Assembly (NCBI GenBank): GCA_000027065.2
Contig: FN543093.2
Coordinates: 2,422,074-2,486,073, forward strand
Source: Cronobacter turicensis z3032
GTDB lineage: Bacteria; Pseudomonadota; Gammaproteobacteria; Enterobacterales; Enterobacteriaceae
DNA: 64,000 nucleotides
Reading direction: 5' to 3'
This document shows positions 30,916-41,874 of the stretch, piece by piece (the first letter of the stretch is position 1; each line of letters begins with the position of its first letter). Under the pieces are notes generated by a model. It was not told where the DNA came from. It ran no database searches and saw nothing but the letters and a program-made list of their open reading frames with translations. The position numbers were made by a program, and so were the translations under genes.

Positions 30916-33591
30916 TTAGCGCAGCATGTTACGGATCACATAGTGCAGAATGCCGTCGTTACGGTAATAGGTCATCTCATTACCGGTATCGATACGGCAG
31001 CGGCACTCCAGCACTTCGCTTGAGCCATCAGCTCGCGTCAGCGTAACCGGCACCGTACTGCCCGGCGTCAGCGACTGCAGATTGCCGATATCCAGCGTCT
31101 CGTCGCCGGTCAGCCCCAGCGTTTTACGCGTCACGCCCTGCGGGAACTCCAGCGGCAGGATGCCCATACCAATCAGGTTGGAGCGGTGAATACGTTCGAA
31201 CGACTCGGCAATCACCACGCGAATACCGAGCAGGCGCGGGCCTTTAGCCGCCCAGTCGCGACTGGAGCCTGAGCCATATTCTTTCCCGGCGATAACCGCA
31301 AGCGGCGTGCTCTGCTCCTGGTAGCGCATGGCGGCATCGTAAATCGACATCACCTCATTACCCGGAATGAGGCGCGTCATCCCGCCTTCCACGCCCGGCA
31401 CCATTTCATTACGGATACGAATGTTGGCAAAGGTGCCGCGCATCATCACTTCATGGTTGCCGCGTCGGGAGCCGTAGGAGTTAAAGTCTGCGCGCTCTAC
31501 GCCATGGTTTTGCAGATAGCGACCGGCGGGGCTGTCCGCCTTGATGCTGCCCGCAGGGGAAATGTGGTCGGTGGTGACGGAATCGCCCAGCATTGCGAGA
31601 ATACGCGCGCCGTGGATATCCTGCACCGGCGCCGGTTCGGAGAGCATCTCATCGAAAAATGGCGACAGGCGAATATAGGTGGAGTCGTTCTGCCAGTCAT
31701 AGGTGTCTGACGCCTGCACCTGGATGGAACGCCACTCTTCGGTTCCTTCGAAGACTTCCGCATACTCTTTGCGGAACATATCGGTAGAGACTTCCTGCAC
31801 CGCCCGGGCAATCTCCTGCCCTGTTGGCCAGATATCCTTCAGGTAAACCGGATCGCCTTTGCGATCGTGGCCGATGGGATCGGTGGCGAGGTTAATATTC
31901 ATATTCCCTGCCAGCGCATACGCGACCACCAGCGGCGGGGAGGCCAGCCAGTTGGTTTTCACCAGCGGATGAATACGCCCTTCGAAGTTACGGTTGCCCG
32001 AAAGCACCGCGCCAACCGTCAGATCGCCTTTCTTGATCGCCTGTTCGATTGGCTCAGGCAACGGACCGGAGTTACCGATACAGGTGGTACAGCCATACCC
32101 GACCAGGTTAAAGCCCAGTTCATCAAGCCACGGGGTCAGCTTCGCATGAGCCAGATAATCGGATACCACTTTTGAGCCAGGCGCCAGCGACGCTTTCACC
32201 CATGGCTGGCGCTTAAGCCCCAGCTGAACGGCTTTTTTCGCCAGCAGGCCCGCCGCCATCAGCACGCTCGGGTTAGAAGTATTCGTGCAGGAGGTAATCG
32301 CCGCAATGACCACCGCGCCGTCCGGCAACTCATACTGATGCCCGTTCAGCGTATACCCAATCGAATGCAGATCTTTTTTCGGCGAGTTGACTTCAAGCTC
32401 AGTACTGGCGGCAAAGGCCTTCGGCACATCGCCGAGGCTTACGCGATCCTGCGGACGTTTCGGCCCGGCGATACTGGCCTCGACCGTGCCCATGTCCAGT
32501 TCAAGCGTGCTGGTAAACACAGGTTCATCGCCGGTGTTGCGCCACATGCCCTGCGCTTTGGCATAGGCCTCGACCAGCGCCACCTGCTCCTCGCTACGTC
32601 CGCTCAGGCGTAAATAGCCAAGCGTCACGTCATCAATCGGGAAAAAACCGCAGGTCGCGCCATATTCCGGCGCCATGTTGGCAATCGTCGCGCGGTCTGC
32701 CAGCGGCAGTGAATCCAGCCCGTCGCCAAAGAACTCGACGAATTTCCCGACCACGCCATGTTTACGCAGCATCTGCGTGACGGTCAGCACCAGGTCGGTG
32801 GCGGTAATCCCTTCGCTGAGCTTACCGGTGAGACGAAAACCGACGACATCCGGGATAAGCATCGACACGGGCTGGCCGAGCATGGCCGCTTCCGCTTCAA
32901 TACCGCCGACGCCCCAGCCGAGCACGCCAAGGCCGTTAATCATCGTGGTATGGGAATCCGTGCCGACAAGCGTGTCCGGGTACGCCACCATCACGCCGTC
33001 CTGAAGCTCGCTCCACACGGCTTTACCCAGATACTCAAGATTAACCTGATGGCAAATGCCGGTACCCGGTGGTACCACGCTGAAGCGGCTGAACGCCTGC
33101 TGGCCCCAGCGCAGGAATGCGTAACGTTCGTGGTTTCGTTCCATCTCCAGACGCACGTTCTCTTCAAACGCGTTATCGTCGCCGAAGTGGTCGACGGTCA
33201 CGGAGTGGTCAATCACCAGATCGACTGGCGAGAGCGGATTCACTTTCGAGACGTCTCCACCGAGACGCTGCACCGCTTCGCGCATGGCCGCCAGATCCAC
33301 CACCGCCGGAACGCCGGTGAAATCCTGCATCAATACACGCGCCGGGCGATACGCGATTTCGCGATCGGCATGCGCATGCTCAAGCCAGCCCGCCAGCGCC
33401 TGGATATCCTCAAGCGTGACGGTCTCGCCGTCCTGCCAGCGCAGCAGGTTCTCGAGTAAAACTTTCAGTGATTTGGGTAACCGCGCGATATCGCCCAGCT
33501 CCCGGGCGGCTTTCGGCAGGCTGTAGTAGTGATAGGTTTTATCCTGCGCCTGTAATGTGTCCTTACTGGCTTCGCGTAGGGTCGACGACAT
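30916..33591 (-). CDS. acnA: Aconitate hydratase A
   Basis: Stress-resistant aconitase of the TCA cycle, 891 residues as in E. coli. Cluster cysteines appear in [12 protein letters not shown] and in [11 protein letters not shown]. The C-terminal swivel domain carries the substrate-binding [12 protein letters not shown]. The start follows GGAGGAG. In E. coli it is induced by SoxRS and RpoS; I do not claim those sites here. Confidence 0.98.
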   Translation of the reverse strand: MSSTLREASKDTLQAQDKTYHYYSLPKAARELGDIARLPKSLKVLLENLLRWQDGETVTLEDIQALAGWLEHAHADREIAYRPARVLMQDFTGVPAVVDLAAMREAVQRLGGDVSKVNPLSPVDLVIDHSVTVDHFGDDNAFEENVRLEMERNHERYAFLRWGQQAFSRFSVVPPGTGICHQVNLEYLGKAVWSELQDGVMVAYPDTLVGTDSHTTMINGLGVLGWGVGGIEAEAAMLGQPVSMLIPDVVGFRLTGKLSEGITATDLVLTVTQMLRKHGVVGKFVEFFGDGLDSLPLADRATIANMAPEYGATCGFFPIDDVTLGYLRLSGRSEEQVALVEAYAKAQGMWRNTGDEPVFTSTLELDMGTVEASIAGPKRPQDRVSLGDVPKAFAASTELEVNSPKKDLHSIGYTLNGHQYELPDGAVVIAAITSCTNTSNPSVLMAAGLLAKKAVQLGLKRQPWVKASLAPGSKVVSDYLAHAKLTPWLDELGFNLVGYGCTTCIGNSGPLPEPIEQAIKKGDLTVGAVLSGNRNFEGRIHPLVKTNWLASPPLVVAYALAGNMNINLATDPIGHDRKGDPVYLKDIWPTGQEIARAVQEVSTDMFRKEYAEVFEGTEEWRSIQVQASDTYDWQNDSTYIRLSPFFDEMLSEPAPVQDIHGARILAMLGDSVTTDHISPAGSIKADSPAGRYLQNHGVERADFNSYGSRRGNHEVMMRGTFANIRIRNEMVPGVEGGMTRLIPGNEVMSIYDAAMRYQEQSTPLAVIAGKEYGSGSSRDWAAKGPRLLGIRVVIAESFERIHRSNLIGMGILPLEFPQGVTRKTLGLTGDETLDIGNLQSLTPGSTVPVTLTRADGSSEVLECRCRIDTGNEMTYYRNDGILHYVIRNMLR

Positions 33592-33720
33592 AGCTCCTCC
33601 TTCAGTCCTGAGATAGCGATGCCCCGATTGTTATCAGGGTCTGTATTAAAGATAACACAAACATGTCGTAACGATTTGATAACAACCCAAATCGCTAAAA
33701 GTGAGGAAACCGGGAGGGAG

Positions 33721-33750
33721 AAAACAAAGCGCCTGGCGGGAGCCAGGCGC
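33721..33750 (-). terminator. Terminator after ymiC
   Basis: A 9-bp stem (GCGCCTGGC / GCCAGGCGC, 33729-33750) with a GGGA loop is followed on the reverse strand by TTTGTTTTC. It isolates the small genes from acnA. Confidence 0.75.
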
Positions 33751-33757
33751 AGAAGAA

Positions 33758-33856
33758 TCAGTGAGCAAGCATCCAGACAAGCTGACACCAGAACAAGGAA
33801 GAAACCGTAAATACGCCAATCCATGACCAGTATTTGAGCGTGAGCTGATTATTCAT
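33758..33856 (-). CDS. ymiC: YmiC-like 32-residue membrane protein
   Basis: Very short ORF of 32 residues starting MNNQLTLKYWSWIGVF and ending WMLAH. It is one hydrophobic helix (residues about 11-30) rich in Trp. Position next to acnA and the motif LKYWSW match what I recall of E. coli YmiC. An AACAGGT stretch upstream could act as a ribosome site. It is directly followed by a terminator, which supports a real transcription unit. Function unknown. Confidence 0.7.
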   Translation of the reverse strand: MNNQLTLKYWSWIGVFTVSSLFWCQLVWMLAH

Positions 33857-34006
33857 ACCTGTTACACCAATAATTAAAACCGTTGATCAATCTGGCGCTT
33901 GCCAGCGTTGTAAAGATTGCTGTGTGTAATTTTTCTCGCTGCGTTAACAACGAGAACAGATAAATTTAGGTTAAATTAAATTCTTGTTTTTTATTATCTA
34001 CGCTAT

Positions 34007-34183
34007 TCAGCGTTTATTGTTTTTGTGATCTTCTTCCGAAAATAACGCGATAAAATCTTGTTGCTCTTTTGTTAGCTTCCAGCCTGCCGGAAGGGTTGAA
34101 AAACCCCCAGTTTGGCTGTTTTCGTGCCTGTCATCTGGTTGACATATTGGCGAACGAGTGAAAGCGTGCTGTTGTAGAGCCAT
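34007..34183 (-). CDS. yciX: Small hypothetical protein, probably YciX
   Basis: 58 residues from the ATG at 34183. The C-terminal half (GGFSTLPAGWKLTKEQQDFI) looks structured. The start lies 2 bp after the ymiA stop, with GGGGTT upstream overlapping the end of ymiA, so translation is probably coupled. E. coli has yciX in the same place between ymiA and acnA; the name rests mainly on position. The frame continues upstream to 34261 inside ymiA, which I consider a shadow. Confidence 0.6.
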   Translation of the reverse strand: MALQQHAFTRSPICQPDDRHENSQTGGFSTLPAGWKLTKEQQDFIALFSEEDHKNNKR

Positions 34184-34185
34184 GC

Positions 34186-34314
34186 TTAACCCCAAAATGT
34201 CCATACCAGAAGCGCAATCCCAATCCAGAACAGGGTTGAGATGCCGAACACCGCCAGCCACGCTTTACGCTTAAGATCAGGATCTCTTTGCGAATCGTCG
34301 CTTTCTGCAGGCAT
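34186..34314 (-). CDS. ymiA: YmiA, small membrane protein
   Basis: 42 residues: a charged N-terminus (RDPDLKRKAW) and one membrane helix (LAVFGISTLFWIGIALLVW). It strongly resembles E. coli YmiA, including the RRDPELKRKAWLAVF pattern. The ATG at 34314 has an ACGAGG site 8 bases upstream; the longer frame to 34455 is not needed. Function unknown. Confidence 0.85.
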   Translation of the reverse strand: MPAESDDSQRDPDLKRKAWLAVFGISTLFWIGIALLVWTFWG

Positions 34315-34669
34315 TGTTAACCTCGTACAATCGACATTGCTTATCATATAGGCACCAAACAATTGGCAGAAGTAATCATCAGTTGAGATAAATCCTAAAT
34401 AAAAACCAGCCAAAAATCCAGCACCTTTACGATCATTTTTGGAGAAAATATTCAATCTTTTGACGTGAAATAAATTATTGAAGTTGTGAATTTGCGTAGC
34501 TGAGAATTATTTCCTACTTTTGTCGTGACGAGACGACACCTTGTCCATACTTTTAATATGGAAAAGCGCGATTTTAATTGCGCTTAGTGCGAATGATTAT
34601 GTTTTTAATTTGAATAAAGGCAGGGAAAAGCGGCGTACCTTTGCACCAGTGAAAAGGTACGCGCGGGAA
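34315..34669. other. AT-rich gap between ymiA and cysB
   Basis: No gene seen. It holds the presumed ymiA promoter, a short hairpin with arms AAGCGC (34564-34569) and GCGCTT (34580-34585), and the cysB terminator listed next. The base composition is clearly richer in A+T than the flanking genes. Confidence 0.6.
34620..34662 (-). terminator. Probable cysB terminator
   Basis: A 10-bp stem (GCGTACCTTT at 34633-34642, AAAGGTACGC at 34653-34662) is followed on the reverse strand by GCTTTTCCCTG. It begins 7 bp after the cysB stop. The T tract is short. Confidence 0.65.
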
Positions 34670-35752
<1,083 letters not shown>

Positions 35753-35785
35753 TCAGTGAAATAAATAATAAGGAAGTTATAAACG

Positions 35786-35817
35786 CAAAAAGGCCAGCAT
35801 ACGCTGGCCTTCGTTTT
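35786..35817 (-). terminator. topA terminator
   Basis: A 9-bp stem (AAGGCCAGC / GCTGGCCTT, 35790-35798 and 35803-35811) with an ATAC loop is followed on the reverse strand by TTTTGCGTTT. Confidence 0.85.
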
Positions 35818-35832
35818 TGCACTGCGTCAGGC

Positions 35833-38430
35833 TTACTTTTTGCCTTCCGCCCACTTACCGTCAACATAAAACGCAGACCAGCCGGTGGCTTTCCCGTCTT
35901 TCTCAGACGCCACGTATTGCTGTTTGGTTTTACGGCTAAAGCGAACCACCGCCGGGTTGCCTTCCGGGTCCTGCGCAGGCGCATCGGCCAGATAAAGCAG
36001 TTTTTCCGGCAGACGATCGCGGAAGCGTTGCAGCTCTTCAACCAGCGGCGCGCGAGTTTCGCGCGATTTCGGGAAGGTGTTCGCCGCCAGGAACACACCG
36101 GCTGCGCCGTCACGCAGGACGAAGTAAGCATCTGACTTCTCGCACGGCAGTTCTGGCAGCGGAACCGGATCTTCCTTCGGCGGCGCTACTTCGCCGTTAC
36201 GCAGGATCTTACGGGTGTTCTTACACTCGTCGTTGGTGCAGGCCATGTACTTACCGAAACGTCCCATCTTCAGGTGCATTTCAGAACCGCATTTCTCACA
36301 CTCGACTACCGGGCCGTCATAACCCTTAATGCGGAATTCGCCCTCTTCGACTTCATAACCGTCGCAGGTCGGGTTGTTGCCGCACACGTGCAGTTTGCGC
36401 TTAGGATCGATAAGGTAGCTGTCCATCGCCGTGCCGCATTTCTGGCAGCGACGTTTGGCGCGCAGCGCGTTGGTTTCCGCGTCGTCGCCTTCCAGCACGT
36501 TCAGTACTTCATTTTCCGGAACCAGGTTAATGGTGGTTTTGCAACGCTCTTTCGGCGACAGCGCGTAGCCGGAACAGCCCAGAAAGACACCGGTGCTGGC
36601 AGTACGGATACCCATCGGGCGGCCGCAGGTCGGGCAGTCGATGCTGGTAAGCACCATCTGATTCGGGCGCATACCGCCCTCTTCAGGATCTTTTTCGGCG
36701 GTATCAAGCTGTCTTGAGAAATCGTCGAAGAAGGTGTCCAGCACCCCGCGCCACTCGGCCTCATGGTTGGCCACCTGGTCGAGAGAATCTTCCATCTGCG
36801 CGGTGAAGTCGAAGTTCATCAGCTCCGGGAAATTCTCTTCCAGACGATCGGTGACGATTTCACCCATTTTCTCCGCATAGAAGCGACGGTTTTCCACGCG
36901 CACATAGCCGCGATCCTGGATGGTCGAAATAATAGACGCATAGGTAGACGGACGGCCGATACCACGTTTTTCCAGCTCTTTCACCAGGGATGCTTCGCTA
37001 AAGCGCGCAGGCGGCTTGGTGAAGTGCTGCGCAGGCGTCAGCTCCAGCAGAGAAAGCTTATCGCCCTGGTTTACCGCAGGCAGCGTTCTGTCTTCATCGC
37101 CCTTACGCAGCGCGGGCATCACACGGGTCCAGCCGTCGAAGCGCAGGATACGACCGCGCGCTTTCAGGCGGAAATCGCCAGCGGCGACAGTCAGCGTCGT
37201 AGAGTCGTACTGCGCCGGCGTCATCTGACAGGCGACGAACTGACGCCAGATCAGCTGATACAACTTCTGCGCGTCGTTTTCCATATCCTTCAGCGATTCC
37301 GCCAGCACGCTGACATCGGAAGGACGAATCGCTTCGTGCGCTTCCTGAGAATTCTCTTTGCTGGCGTACTGGTTCGGGTTTTCCGGCAGATACTTCTTAC
37401 CGAACTCCTCGCCGATATAGTTACGCACCATGCTTACCGCATCCTGACTCAGGTTGGTGGAGTCAGTACGCATATAAGTGATGTAACCCGCTTCGTAGAG
37501 ACGCTGGGCCATCATCATGGTTTTCTTCACGCCAAAGCCCAGACGAGTGCTCGCCGCCTGCTGGAGCGTAGAGGTAATAAAAGGCGCGCCCGGTTTGCTG
37601 CTGGTCGGCTTATCTTCACGTTCGACAATCTGATAGCTTGCCGCTTTCAGCAGCGCTACCGCCGCTTCGGTGTCCTGACGGTTTACCGGGCGGAACGGTT
37701 TATCTTTGTGATGCGTCACCTGAACGCTGAGCTGATCGCTTTTCGGCGTGGAAAGCAGCGCGTCCACTTCCCAGAACTCTTCCGGGACGAACGCTTTGAT
37801 TTCACGCTCGCGTTCGACCACCAGACGCACCGCCACGGACTGCACGCGACCGGCGGACAGCCCACGGGCGATTTTCTTCCACAGCAGCGGGGAGACCATG
37901 TAACCCACCACGCGGTCCATAAAACGGCGCGCCTGCTGGGCGTTAACGCGATCGATATTCAGCTCGCCCGGCTTTTCAAACGCCTGACGGATCGCATTTT
38001 TGGTAATCTCGTTAAACACCACTCGGCTATAGCGTGTTTCATCACCGCCGATCACTTCCCGCAGGTGCCAGGCAATGGCTTCCCCTTCGCGGTCAAGGTC
38101 GGTTGCGAGATAGATGTGGTCGGCTTTTTCGGCGAGCGATTTCAGTTCAGAAACCACTTTTTCTTTGCCGGGCAGCACTTCGTATTGCGCTTCCCAGTTA
38201 TGCCACGGGTCGACGCCCATGCGGTTGACTAACGCGCCGCGTTCATCTTTTTTGACTTTTTTAGCCGGTTTAGTCGGGGCGGATTCAGCGCTTTTTTTAG
38301 GGGCGGAGCCACTGGTCGGCAAATCCCGGATATGACCGACGCTGGATTTCACCACGAAGTCTTTACCGAGATATTTGTTGATCGTTTTGGCTTTTGCCGG
38401 GGACTCAACGATGACGAGAGCTTTACCCAT
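35833..38430 (-). CDS. topA: DNA topoisomerase I
   Basis: Type IA topoisomerase that relaxes negative supercoils, 865 residues as in E. coli. TOPRIM domain at the N-terminus ([24 protein letters not shown]), active-site Tyr in [10 protein letters not shown] near residue 319, and C-terminal zinc ribbons with repeated CxxC pairs ([23 protein letters not shown]). The frame extends to 38532, but MGKALV at 38430 is the family start. Confidence 0.99.
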   Translation of the reverse strand: MGKALVIVESPAKAKTINKYLGKDFVVKSSVGHIRDLPTSGSAPKKSAESAPTKPAKKVKKDERGALVNRMGVDPWHNWEAQYEVLPGKEKVVSELKSLAEKADHIYLATDLDREGEAIAWHLREVIGGDETRYSRVVFNEITKNAIRQAFEKPGELNIDRVNAQQARRFMDRVVGYMVSPLLWKKIARGLSAGRVQSVAVRLVVEREREIKAFVPEEFWEVDALLSTPKSDQLSVQVTHHKDKPFRPVNRQDTEAAVALLKAASYQIVEREDKPTSSKPGAPFITSTLQQAASTRLGFGVKKTMMMAQRLYEAGYITYMRTDSTNLSQDAVSMVRNYIGEEFGKKYLPENPNQYASKENSQEAHEAIRPSDVSVLAESLKDMENDAQKLYQLIWRQFVACQMTPAQYDSTTLTVAAGDFRLKARGRILRFDGWTRVMPALRKGDEDRTLPAVNQGDKLSLLELTPAQHFTKPPARFSEASLVKELEKRGIGRPSTYASIISTIQDRGYVRVENRRFYAEKMGEIVTDRLEENFPELMNFDFTAQMEDSLDQVANHEAEWRGVLDTFFDDFSRQLDTAEKDPEEGGMRPNQMVLTSIDCPTCGRPMGIRTASTGVFLGCSGYALSPKERCKTTINLVPENEVLNVLEGDDAETNALRAKRRCQKCGTAMDSYLIDPKRKLHVCGNNPTCDGYEVEEGEFRIKGYDGPVVECEKCGSEMHLKMGRFGKYMACTNDECKNTRKILRNGEVAPPKEDPVPLPELPCEKSDAYFVLRDGAAGVFLAANTFPKSRETRAPLVEELQRFRDRLPEKLLYLADAPAQDPEGNPAVVRFSRKTKQQYVASEKDGKATGWSAFYVDGKWAEGKK

Positions 38431-38725
38431 ATTCACCTTTACCTGATTTGATTCTTCCAGAATACGTCGCACGTTGATTCGCCTTCTCTGGCGACAAGCC
38501 CCGTATATTGAGGCCATCGCAAAGCTTATCAACCCCTTAATCCATCACCAGGCGCGGTTCACGCTATTACCGGTGGCTGAGTCGTCAGGTTTTATCGTGC
38601 AAATGCGCTACAGCACGACGGAAGTTCGGTCGAATGTCAAGCAATTCTGTTGCCAGATTTGCGAAAGCGTCACACTCTACCTGATAAAATTCGTTACGCA
38701 ACTTTATTAGCATGCAAAAGTGATT

Positions 38726-38747
38726 AACGCCACCATGGGGCGTTTTT
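38726..38747 (+). terminator. Terminator-like hairpin upstream of yciN
   Basis: AACGCC (38726-38731) pairs with GGCGTT (38739-38744) over a 7-nt loop and runs into TTTTT. No annotated gene ends here on the forward strand. A possible promoter (TTGCGA, 18 bp, GATAAA, about 38661-38690) would yield an RNA of about 50 nt. Confidence 0.45.
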
Positions 38748-38775
38748 GAAAAGCCCTTTGAAGTGCAGGGAAAAT

Positions 38776-38805
38776 TTGCCCATTACACCCGGTGGGACGT
38801 ACACT
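38776..38805 (+). promoter_or_regulatory. Candidate yciN promoter
   Basis: TTGCCC (38776-38781), an 18-bp spacer and TACACT (38800-38805) would start a transcript about 17-20 nt before the yciN ATG. Confidence 0.5.
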
Positions 38806-38831
38806 ATCCTCCTGTTAGTAAGGAGATGATT

Positions 38832-39083
38832 ATGCAAGAGATGACTCAGCCTATCGACCGCGCCACGCTGCTGGCGCAGGCCAATAAAATGATCCGCGAA
38901 CATGAGGACTATATTGCCGGCATGGTGGCCACCGATGTTGAGCAGAAAAATGGCGTACTCGTCTTTCGCGGCGAATATTTTATGGACGAACAAGGCTTGC
39001 CAACGGCAAAAACCACGGCGGTATTTAATATGTTTAAATACCTGGCCCATCAGCTTTCCGAGAAATATCACCTGCTGCCTTGA
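38832..39083 (+). CDS. yciN: YciN, conserved small protein
   Basis: 83 residues as in E. coli, sharing [31 protein letters not shown] and HxLSEKYHL. A strong AAGGAG lies seven bases before the ATG. Soluble and acidic; function unknown. The frame upstream to 38763 is without a suitable start. Confidence 0.94.
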   Translation: MQEMTQPIDRATLLAQANKMIREHEDYIAGMVATDVEQKNGVLVFRGEYFMDEQGLPTAKTTAVFNMFKYLAHQLSEKYHLLP

Positions 39084-39124
39084 GCGCTTTCGCAACATGA
39101 TGAGGCCATCATCATGCAGCCAGA

Positions 39125-39155
39125 AAAAAAGCGAGGTTTTACGCCTCGCTTTTTT
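39125..39155. terminator. Bidirectional terminator between yciN and sohB
   Basis: AAAAAAGCGAGG (39125-39136) pairs with CCTCGCTTTTTT (39144-39155) over a 7-nt loop; both sides have T runs in the right direction. Confidence 0.93.
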
Positions 39156-39163
39156 ATTTCGCC

Positions 39164-40213
39164 TTACAGCAGCGGCTTCTGTCCACGCTGCCACCAGCGC
39201 AACAGCAGGCGATCCAGGCTTTGCGCCGCGCTGCCGGTAAAGCGGTCCATTAACCGTTTACGTTGCAGATAACGCAGGCTGACCACGTCGCGCTCTTGCA
39301 TGCGGGCGATGATCAGATCGTCGCTGGTACTGATGTCATCCACCAGTCCCTTTTCCTGCGCCTGCACGCCGTACCAGTGCTCGCCGGTCGCAACCGCCTC
39401 GATATCCAGCGAAGGACGCATGCTGTGCACAAACTCCTTAAAGAGCTGATGCGTTTCGTTGAGATCTTCGCGGAATTTCTCACGCCCCTCTTCGGTGTTC
39501 TCGCCAAGCAGCGTCAGCGTGCGCTTGTACTGCCCGGCGGTATGCAGCTCGATATCAATATCGTTGCGCTTCAGCAGGCGGTTGAAGTTAGGGATTTGCG
39601 CCACTACTCCGATGGAACCGATGATGGCGAACGGCGCCGCCACGATTTTATTCGCCACGCAGGCCATCATATACCCGCCGCTGGCGGCGACTTTATCCAC
39701 AGCGATGGTTAGCGGGATCTGACGCTCGCGCAGACGCTGGAGCTGCGATGCGGCAAGCCCGTACCCATGAACCACGCCGCCGGGACTTTCCAGACGCAGC
39801 AGGACTTCATCGGCAGGTTTTGCGACAGCCAGCACGGCGGTCACCTCTTCACGCAGCGCAGTCACTTCATGGGCGTCAATGCTGCCTTTGAAGTCGAGAA
39901 CGTAAAGCGTAGGTTTACCGGCAGGCGCCGCTTCGCCACGTTTTGCGCGCGCTTTGGCGGCTTTCGCCTCCTGCTTGTTTTTCTTTTTCTGATTTTTATG
40001 CCACTGCTTGTGCTGATGAGGATCGAGCAGCGCGGCAGCCACCTCTTCCTTCATCTCTTTATATTCTTCCCCGAGCCGTGTGACGCGTAGCTCGCCACGC
40101 TGGGCTTTCTTGCGCTGCGTCAGGTTAGCGATAAGCGCGATGACAATGACAATCGCCACGACCACCGTGACGATTTTGGCTAAAAACAGTCCATACTCTG
40201 CAAGTAAATTCAC
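39164..40213 (-). CDS. sohB: SohB, membrane-bound S49 family protease
   Basis: 349 residues (E. coli 349). N-terminal membrane helix (residues 8-31), a lysine-rich linker (KNQKKKNKQEAKAAKARAKR), then the SppA-like domain. The Ser-Lys dyad is Ser178 (VAASGGYMMA) and Lys230 (GQYKRTL). In E. coli it is a multicopy suppressor of degP (htrA) loss. Probably acts at the periplasmic side. Confidence 0.97.
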   Translation of the reverse strand: MNLLAEYGLFLAKIVTVVVAIVIVIALIANLTQRKKAQRGELRVTRLGEEYKEMKEEVAAALLDPHQHKQWHKNQKKKNKQEAKAAKARAKRGEAAPAGKPTLYVLDFKGSIDAHEVTALREEVTAVLAVAKPADEVLLRLESPGGVVHGYGLAASQLQRLRERQIPLTIAVDKVAASGGYMMACVANKIVAAPFAIIGSIGVVAQIPNFNRLLKRNDIDIELHTAGQYKRTLTLLGENTEEGREKFREDLNETHQLFKEFVHSMRPSLDIEAVATGEHWYGVQAQEKGLVDDISTSDDLIIARMQERDVVSLRYLQRKRLMDRFTGSAAQSLDRLLLRWWQRGQKPLL

Positions 40214-40471
40214 TTCTCCACCTTTTATTCAGGCATGACTCGGGCGTTAGTGTAACTGAGCCCCACGCTCGCGTCTTGTAGCAAAGCGAAACTGTGCGAG
40301 GCTTCTCGACGAAGATTCCTTTATCGATGAAACAGTTGCAAATGATGGCGCTGCGGCACAACCCTCCCGTAGCCCGATTGAAATACGCGATAGATTAAGG
40401 CATAAAGCGTGTTTACCTGATGCGAAGCGAAGCCTGATGGCGCGCCGTTTCGCCCCTGCAAGGAGTGACCC

Positions 40472-41233
40472 GTGCACTATCAACCTCAACGCGATTTGCT
40501 GCAAAACCGAATCATTCTTGTCACCGGCGCCAGCGACGGTATTGGCCGCGAGGCGGCGCTGACTTACGCCCGCTACGGCGCGCACGTCCTGCTGCTTGGC
40601 CGCAGCGAAGAGAAACTGCGCGGTGTCGCCCGTGAAATAGAACAGGAAGGGCTCGCCCAGGCGCACTGGTTTACTCTGGATTACGCCACCGCGACACCCG
40701 AAGCGTGCCAGCGCGTAGCCCAGGCGGTCGGCGAGCGCGTGCCCCGCCTCGACGGCGTGCTGCACAACGCGGGCGTGCTGGGGGATATCGTTCCGATGGA
40801 TCAACAAAACCCGGCGGTGTGGAGCGAAGTGATGCAGGTAAATGTCAACGTCACCTTCTTTTTAACCCAGGCGTTGCTGCCGCTGTTGTTGAAATCAGAA
40901 GCCGGATCGCTGGTGTTCACGACCTCAAGCGTCGGTCGTCAGGGCCGGGCGAACTGGGGCGCTTACGCCGTCTCGAAATTCGCGACCGAAGGCATGATGC
41001 AGGTGCTTGCCGAAGAGTATCAAAGCCGCCAGCTGCGCGTGAACTGCATCAATCCTGGCGGCACCCGCACCAAAATGCGCGCCAGCGCCTTCCCGACGGA
41101 AGATCCCGATAAGCTTAAAACACCCGCCAATCTTATGCCGCTGTATCTGTGGCTGATGGGCGACGACAGCCGCCGGAAAACCGGCATCAGTTTTGATGCC
41201 CAGCCAGGCCGTAAACCGGGGATAGCCGAATGA
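40472..41233 (+). CDS. yciK: YciK, short-chain dehydrogenase
   Basis: 253 residues. GTG start with AAGGAGTGACCC before it. NAD(P)-binding TGASDGIG (18-25), and catalytic Tyr165/Lys169 in YAVSKF. Substrate unknown, as for E. coli YciK. Its last four bases overlap btuR, so it is co-expressed with a corrinoid enzyme. Confidence 0.96.
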   Translation: MHYQPQRDLLQNRIILVTGASDGIGREAALTYARYGAHVLLLGRSEEKLRGVAREIEQEGLAQAHWFTLDYATATPEACQRVAQAVGERVPRLDGVLHNAGVLGDIVPMDQQNPAVWSEVMQVNVNVTFFLTQALLPLLLKSEAGSLVFTTSSVGRQGRANWGAYAVSKFATEGMMQVLAEEYQSRQLRVNCINPGGTRTKMRASAFPTEDPDKLKTPANLMPLYLWLMGDDSRRKTGISFDAQPGRKPGIAE

Positions 41234-41820
41234 GCGATAAACGTTACCAGCAGCGCCAGCAACGCGTGAAAGAGAAAGTGGAGGCGCGCGTCGCCGCCGC
41301 CCAGGACGAGCGCGGCATTGTTATCGTCTTTACCGGCAACGGCAAAGGTAAAACCACGGCGGCCTTCGGCACGGTCACACGCGCCGTCGGCCACGGTAAA
41401 AAAGCGGCGGTCATACAGTTTATTAAGGGCGAGTGGCCAAACGGCGAGCGCAATTTGCTGGAGCCGCACGGCGTTGAGTTTCAGGTGATGGCGACCGGCT
41501 TTACCTGGGACACGCAGAACCGTGAAAGCGATACCGCGGCCTGTCAGGCCGTATGGCAGCATGGTAAACGGATGCTGGCAGACGCCTCGCTCGATCTCGT
41601 GGTGCTGGATGAGCTCACCTATATGGTGGCTTACGATTATCTGGCTCTGGAGGACGTGCTGACGGCGCTGCGTGGGCGTCCGGCGCACCAGACGGTGATT
41701 ATCACCGGTCGCGGTTGCCACCGCGATATTCTGGACTATGCCGATACGGTGAGCGAATTGCGCCCGGTGAAGCACGCCTTTGACGCGGGCATTAAAGCGC
41801 AGATCGGTATCGATTATTAA
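41230..41820 (+). CDS. btuR: Cob(I)alamin adenosyltransferase (CobA/CobO type)
   Basis: 196 residues. Makes adenosylcobalamin from cobalamin and ATP. P-loop FTGNGKGKTTAAFG near residues 35-48 and the family motif DLVVLDELTYMV. The ATG overlaps the yciK stop. It belongs to the core gene order and is separate from any cob operon. Confidence 0.97.
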   Translation: MSDKRYQQRQQRVKEKVEARVAAAQDERGIVIVFTGNGKGKTTAAFGTVTRAVGHGKKAAVIQFIKGEWPNGERNLLEPHGVEFQVMATGFTWDTQNRESDTAACQAVWQHGKRMLADASLDLVVLDELTYMVAYDYLALEDVLTALRGRPAHQTVIITGRGCHRDILDYADTVSELRPVKHAFDAGIKAQIGIDY

Positions 41821-41845
41821 CGCGTGGACTGCCTCGCCGCCATAA

Positions 41846-41873
41846 AAAAACGCCCTCATCAGAGGGCGTTTTT
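41846..41873. terminator. Bidirectional terminator between btuR and rluB
   Basis: AAAAACGCCCTC (41846-41857) pairs with GAGGGCGTTTTT (41862-41873) over an ATCA loop, with T runs on both strands. It ends 2 bp before the rluB stop. Confidence 0.94.
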
Positions 41874-41874
41874 C

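Larger units (their letters stand above)
38431..38831. other. 400-bp gap between divergent topA and yciN
   Basis: No protein gene seen. On the reverse strand it should hold the topA promoters (several in E. coli), which I could not place with confidence. On the forward strand it has a terminator-like hairpin at 38726-38747 and a candidate yciN promoter at 38776-38805, both listed separately. Confidence 0.6.

Noticed and set aside
32758..33459. 233-codon open frame on the plus strand
   Set aside because: Antisense to acnA; composition is that of a shadow frame.
36763..38232. 489-codon open frame on the plus strand
   Set aside because: Antisense to topA, which is beyond doubt; no ribosome site and His/Arg-rich composition.
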